Below are positions 3,589-6,261 of a stretch of DNA of 6,261 nucleotides, piece by piece. The notes under the pieces are model-generated. The model saw only the letters and a program-made list of their open reading frames with translations, was not told where the DNA came from and did not search any database. Origin of the DNA: Bacteroidetes bacterium GWA2_30_7 (GTDB lineage: Bacteria > Bacteroidota > Bacteroidia > Bacteroidales > GWF2-33-38); the NCBI GenBank assembly GCA_001768155.1, contig MENC01000061.1:1-6261 (forward strand), read 5' to 3'. The position numbers and the translations under genes were made by a program. Numbering within the stretch: position 1 is the first letter of the stretch; every line of letters begins with the position of its first letter.

Positions 3589-5482
3589 GATTCTGTGCTT
3601 TTCCGTCGGGTGTAGTATTCGATGCAATTGGTTTTGTATCGGCATAGCCTTTAAATTCAAGCCTTTGAGTCGAAATATTCTTTTTAATAAGGTAATCATA
3701 AACCGATTTTGCTCGATTTTCAGAAAGTTTTGTATTTAACTCAATTTTTCCTGTATTATCGGTATGTCCCGAAACTTCAATTTTCATATCGGGATAGTAA
3801 TTCATAAAATTAATCAGCTTATTTAATTCTGAAATTGATTCGGGCAATAATTCGTAAGAGTTAGTCTTAAAAAAGATATTTTTAAGTACAACTGTCTCTC
3901 CTTCTTTAACTTTATGCAACGGAATATCTTTTAAATATGGTTTTCCTGGTTTATTAATGTTCGATAACGAAAAATTATCGGAATAAAACATATAACCATT
4001 TTTTGAAACATTAAGTGCATAATTTTTATTTACAGGAATACAAACAATAAATTCACCGTTTTTGGAATCTGAAATTGACGACATTACAACTTTATCGTTC
4101 TCTAATTCAATTAATTCAAAATCGGCACTCAGCGGCTCTTTTGTTTCAAAGTCGAAAACTCTCCCTTTTAAATAAGTTACCGGAACAGGTCGTGCATTAC
4201 CATATAACTCAAACATATAAATATCCTGTTTGCCAAATCCTCCTTTACGGTCAGATGCAAAATAAGCGATATCGCCCTTTGCATTTACAATCAAACTTAA
4301 TTCATCTCCCTCAGTATTAATCGGATAACCAAGATTTACAGGTTTTGACCATCGCCAGTTTGAATCTCTGCGTGAATAAAACAAATCGGCACCGCCCATT
4401 CCTGCATGACCTTCCGAACCAAAATAAAGTGTTTGATTATCAGTATGAATAAATGGAAATTGTTCAACTGCATCGGTATTAATATTTTTTCCAAGATTCA
4501 CAGGAAAATCCCAATTTCCAAGACTATCTTTTTTTGTTACCCAAATATCTGTAACTCCTTCTCCTCCCGGACGAGTACTTGCAAAATAAAGTTCGGTACC
4601 ATCAGGCGAAATTGATGGTTGCGCTTCCCAATATCCTGAATTAATTTTTTGACCAATATTTTTTGCTGTTGACCAACCTGTTTCGGTTTTTTCGGAATAA
4701 TAAATATCACATTCTCCATATCCGTCGTTACGTTCACAAGCCGAAAAATACAAAAATTTTCCATCAGAAGAGATTGATTGTGCACCTTCGTTATTTTTTG
4801 TATTTACTTTTCCTTCAATCTTTTGCTTTGCTTCCCAAATATTATTTGCTTTTTTGGAAACAAAAAAATCTTCCTGGAACATACTTCCTCCTTCAAAATT
4901 TTCTTTCGGAACCTGAACGGTTAGCACCAACATATCTTCATCAATTGTGAGCGACGGCAAATATTCGTCAAGTTCAGAATTTATTTTGCTCCCGAGATTT
5001 ACAGGATTAAACGGAACAGGATTTTTAATTGCATTTACAATAAATTCAACTTTTTTTAATAACTGTGCAGAATATTTCTTTAATTTTTCCTCTGCTTTTG
5101 TGCTTGCAATTACCTTATTATAATAAAATACAGCACTGTCGTAACTCTTTGTTTTAAAATCAATTGTAGCTATATAATAATAACTGTCGGGATAATCTTC
5201 AGGATAAACACGAAGTAAGTCTTTATAAACTTGTCGCATTTTACCAAGCTCCTCAAGTTCGTAATAAATTTTTGCAAGTAACTGATATGGTTTTGCATAC
5301 AAACTATCTGCTTCAATAGCACTTATTAAAGCCAAACTTGCACCATGCAGATTTCCCATCTGGTACATTTCGTTTGCATTATTACATAAATTTAGTGATG
5401 CTGTTTTTGGTTGATATTTTTGGGAAAATACAACTGATACAAACAATAATAAGGAAAATACAACTGTAGTGAATTTTTTCAA
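3554..5482 (-). CDS. PorE-like outer-envelope protein: TPR, PD40 propeller, CRD-like and OmpA domains
   Basis: 642 residues. Signal peptide 1-20 (MKKF, hydrophobic core, cleavage after VFS before Gln21; no lipobox Cys). Residues about 30-150 are TPR-like helices. Residues 170-425 form a WD40/PD40 beta-propeller with repeats such as SISSDGKFLYFSA (236-248), SISPDGTELYFASTRPGG (290-307) and LYFGSEGHAGMGGADLFY (352-369). Residues 436-520 resemble a carboxypeptidase regulatory domain (YLKGRVFDFETKEPL). Residues about 533-642 are an OmpA C-terminal domain with SGHTDNTG (571-578); Asp575 and Arg590 have the 15-residue spacing used to bind the peptidoglycan diaminopimelate. This is the layout of PorE of the type IX secretion system, which anchors the machine to the wall, at about the same length. 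PorE of Porphyromonas gingivalis is a lipoprotein, this one apparently not, and Bacteroidota carry several paralogues, so the exact role is uncertain. An inferred envelope-anchoring function is safe. Confidence 0.9.
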   Translation of the reverse strand: MKKFTTVVFSLLLFVSVVFSQKYQPKTASLNLCNNANEMYQMGNLHGASLALISAIEADSLYAKPYQLLAKIYYELEELGKMRQVYKDLLRVYPEDYPDSYYYIATIDFKTKSYDSAVFYYNKVIASTKAEEKLKKYSAQLLKKVEFIVNAIKNPVPFNPVNLGSKINSELDEYLPSLTIDEDMLVLTVQVPKENFEGGSMFQEDFFVSKKANNIWEAKQKIEGKVNTKNNEGAQSISSDGKFLYFSACERNDGYGECDIYYSEKTETGWSTAKNIGQKINSGYWEAQPSISPDGTELYFASTRPGGEGVTDIWVTKKDSLGNWDFPVNLGKNINTDAVEQFPFIHTDNQTLYFGSEGHAGMGGADLFYSRRDSNWRWSKPVNLGYPINTEGDELSLIVNAKGDIAYFASDRKGGFGKQDIYMFELYGNARPVPVTYLKGRVFDFETKEPLSADFELIELENDKVVMSSISDSKNGEFIVCIPVNKNYALNVSKNGYMFYSDNFSLSNINKPGKPYLKDIPLHKVKEGETVVLKNIFFKTNSYELLPESISELNKLINFMNYYPDMKIEVSGHTDNTGKIELNTKLSENRAKSVYDYLIKKNISTQRLEFKGYADTKPIASNTTPDGKAQNRRTEFKIISLK

Positions 5483-5488
5483 AATAAG

Positions 5489-5590
5489 TAAATTGCTTAA
5501 TTATTAAACAGTTAAATTGTTAGATTGATAAATATCATTGTGAAATAAACAGTAAATAACAATTTAACAATAAAGCAATTTAACAATAAA
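5489..5590. repeat. Nested inverted and direct repeats in the spacer before the PorE-like gene
   Basis: TAAATTGCTT (5489-5498) pairs with AAGCAATTTA (5573-5582), and inside it GTTAAATTGTTA (5511-5522) pairs with TAACAATTTAAC (5557-5568), so the spacer can fold into a long AT-rich hairpin. On the right side CAATTTAACAATAAA is repeated in tandem at 5560-5574 and 5576-5590 (16-base period). The hairpin begins just past the stop of the methyltransferase gene and ends just before the PorE-like start. It could end or weaken transcription of the former, protect mRNA ends, or be simple low-complexity DNA. There is no GC-rich stem with a T-run, so a classical intrinsic terminator is not claimed. Confidence 0.5.
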
Positions 5591-5592
5591 TT

Positions 5593-6261
5593 TTACTCAA
5601 CTTTTTCATAAACCATTCTATAATGCTCAAGAATTTCACGTTCAAAAGTTACAAGATTTGGTGCAACTTTAAACCTTCGCATCCATGCTCTGAAAGCACT
5701 ACTCGTAACATAACTTGGTGCAAGAGAGGCAAATAGTAAATATTTTTGAAAATTAAACTGCATGAATTTCTTTGTCCATTGATGAATGGTTTCGATATAA
5801 TCAAGTCGTCCACTATCAATATGTAATAATTTGAAATGAGGTTTTGCTGTTTCTATAACTTGCTCTGAACCATAAGGTAACCATGAACCGGGAAAAACAT
5901 CACAAAGCATTGCCATCATTTCGGCATCGGTATGATGTTTTTTATAAATATCAACTTTTCCAAATGGAATTTGCTCAATTGGCATAATATTTTTGCCGAA
6001 AACCATTGTTTGAATATAAATTCTGCCTCCAACCGGAATTAAATCGCTAAGTTGCTTAAAATAAGTCTTATAAATTTCATTCTGTTTTCCATCTCTGTAT
6101 TGCTCAACAGAACATAAATGTTCGGGGCTTCCCATTGCTGTAACTGTATCGAATTTTGTTCCAAAAGTCTGTTCATTTACTTGTTTAGAATCCATGAATT
6201 TTACTTTCAAACCGTTTTTTATACCAGCATCTGCCTGACCTTTAGCAAGTACCACACCGTG
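5593..6261 (-). CDS. Cyclopropane-fatty-acyl-phospholipid synthase-like methyltransferase (5' end outside window)
   Basis: The frame stays open to the right edge (222 residues visible; HGVVLAK is the first part), so the GTG at 6255 is an internal codon, not a start. The glycine-rich SAM-binding loop must lie outside the window. Visible features fit the C-terminal part of the CFA synthase/mycolic acid methyltransferase family: a late methyltransferase strand FDTVTAMGSPEHL (37-49) like the family's GMFEHVG motif with the conserved Glu-His, a strand GGRIYIQTMVFG, then the family-specific region PHFKLLHIDSGRLDYIETIHQWTKKF and the closing AFRAWMRRF helix. The enzyme would transfer a methyl from S-adenosylmethionine to unsaturated lipid chains or a related substrate at the membrane surface. 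Which substrate cannot be told; many Bacteroidota carry several such genes. About 110 bases separate it from the PorE-like gene on the same strand. Confidence 0.85.
   Translation of the reverse strand, partial: HGVVLAKGQADAGIKNGLKVKFMDSKQVNEQTFGTKFDTVTAMGSPEHLCSVEQYRDGKQNEIYKTYFKQLSDLIPVGGRIYIQTMVFGKNIMPIEQIPFGKVDIYKKHHTDAEMMAMLCDVFPGSWLPYGSEQVIETAKPHFKLLHIDSGRLDYIETIHQWTKKFMQFNFQKYLLFASLAPSYVTSSAFRAWMRRFKVAPNLVTFEREILEHYRMVYEKVE

Noticed and set aside
4075..4950. Several 69-95 codon frames opposite or overlapping the PorE-like gene
   Set aside because: All lie inside the convincing 642-codon gene, have low-complexity composition and no family features.
6253..6255. GTG as start codon of the methyltransferase
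   Set aside because: The frame continues upstream to the window edge, and the family's SAM-binding N-terminal part would be missing, so the gene is cut by the window rather than starting here.

Overview
The window is AT-rich DNA that looks like the chromosome of a member of the Bacteroidota, probably a Bacteroidales/Cytophagia-like lineage. The main grounds are a 642-residue protein with the TPR, beta-propeller, carboxypeptidase-regulatory-like and OmpA layout of PorE (type IX secretion), signal peptides that leave Gln or Ser at the mature N-terminus, a promoter matching the Bacteroidota pattern TTG-N21-TAnnTTTG, and start regions that mostly lack a strong Shine-Dalgarno. No rRNA, tRNA or CRISPR array was seen.

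Left part (1-1888, + strand) is accessory. It holds the tail of a protein that begins outside the window, a small exported protein of unknown function, and a tightly coupled pair (832-1254 and 1259-1888) that presents the same unrecognised ~100-residue domain twice. In one protein the domain is on a secreted carrier. In the other it sits behind two N-terminal membrane helices and a linker.

Middle part (1889-2574) has no convincing gene but is dense in structure. It contains a 162-bp MITE-like element (1932-2093) with 15-bp perfect terminal inverted repeats (22 of 26 bp with mismatches) and an abutting 8-bp direct repeat on each side. Next comes a 187-bp palindromic element (2112-2298) resembling an integron attC site or another folded intergenic repeat. 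Last is a decayed fragment of an OmpA-like gene end (about 2320-2427, minus strand), which shares 36 identical bases with the end of the intact gene at 3554-5482.

Toxin-antitoxin island (2575-3403): an antitoxin gene overlaps a PIN-domain toxin cut off after 31 residues. Converging on it is an apparently intact hicB-hicA pair. The island lies between the two direct copies of the OmpA gene end (2339-2374 and 3553-3588), so its arrival or rearrangement may be tied to recombination there.

Right part (3554-6261, minus strand) looks like core chromosome: the PorE-like envelope protein, an AT-rich intergenic spacer with nested repeats, and the C-terminal two thirds or so of a cyclopropane-fatty-acyl-phospholipid-synthase-like methyltransferase that runs off the right edge. 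The junction between accessory and core DNA is therefore near 3550.
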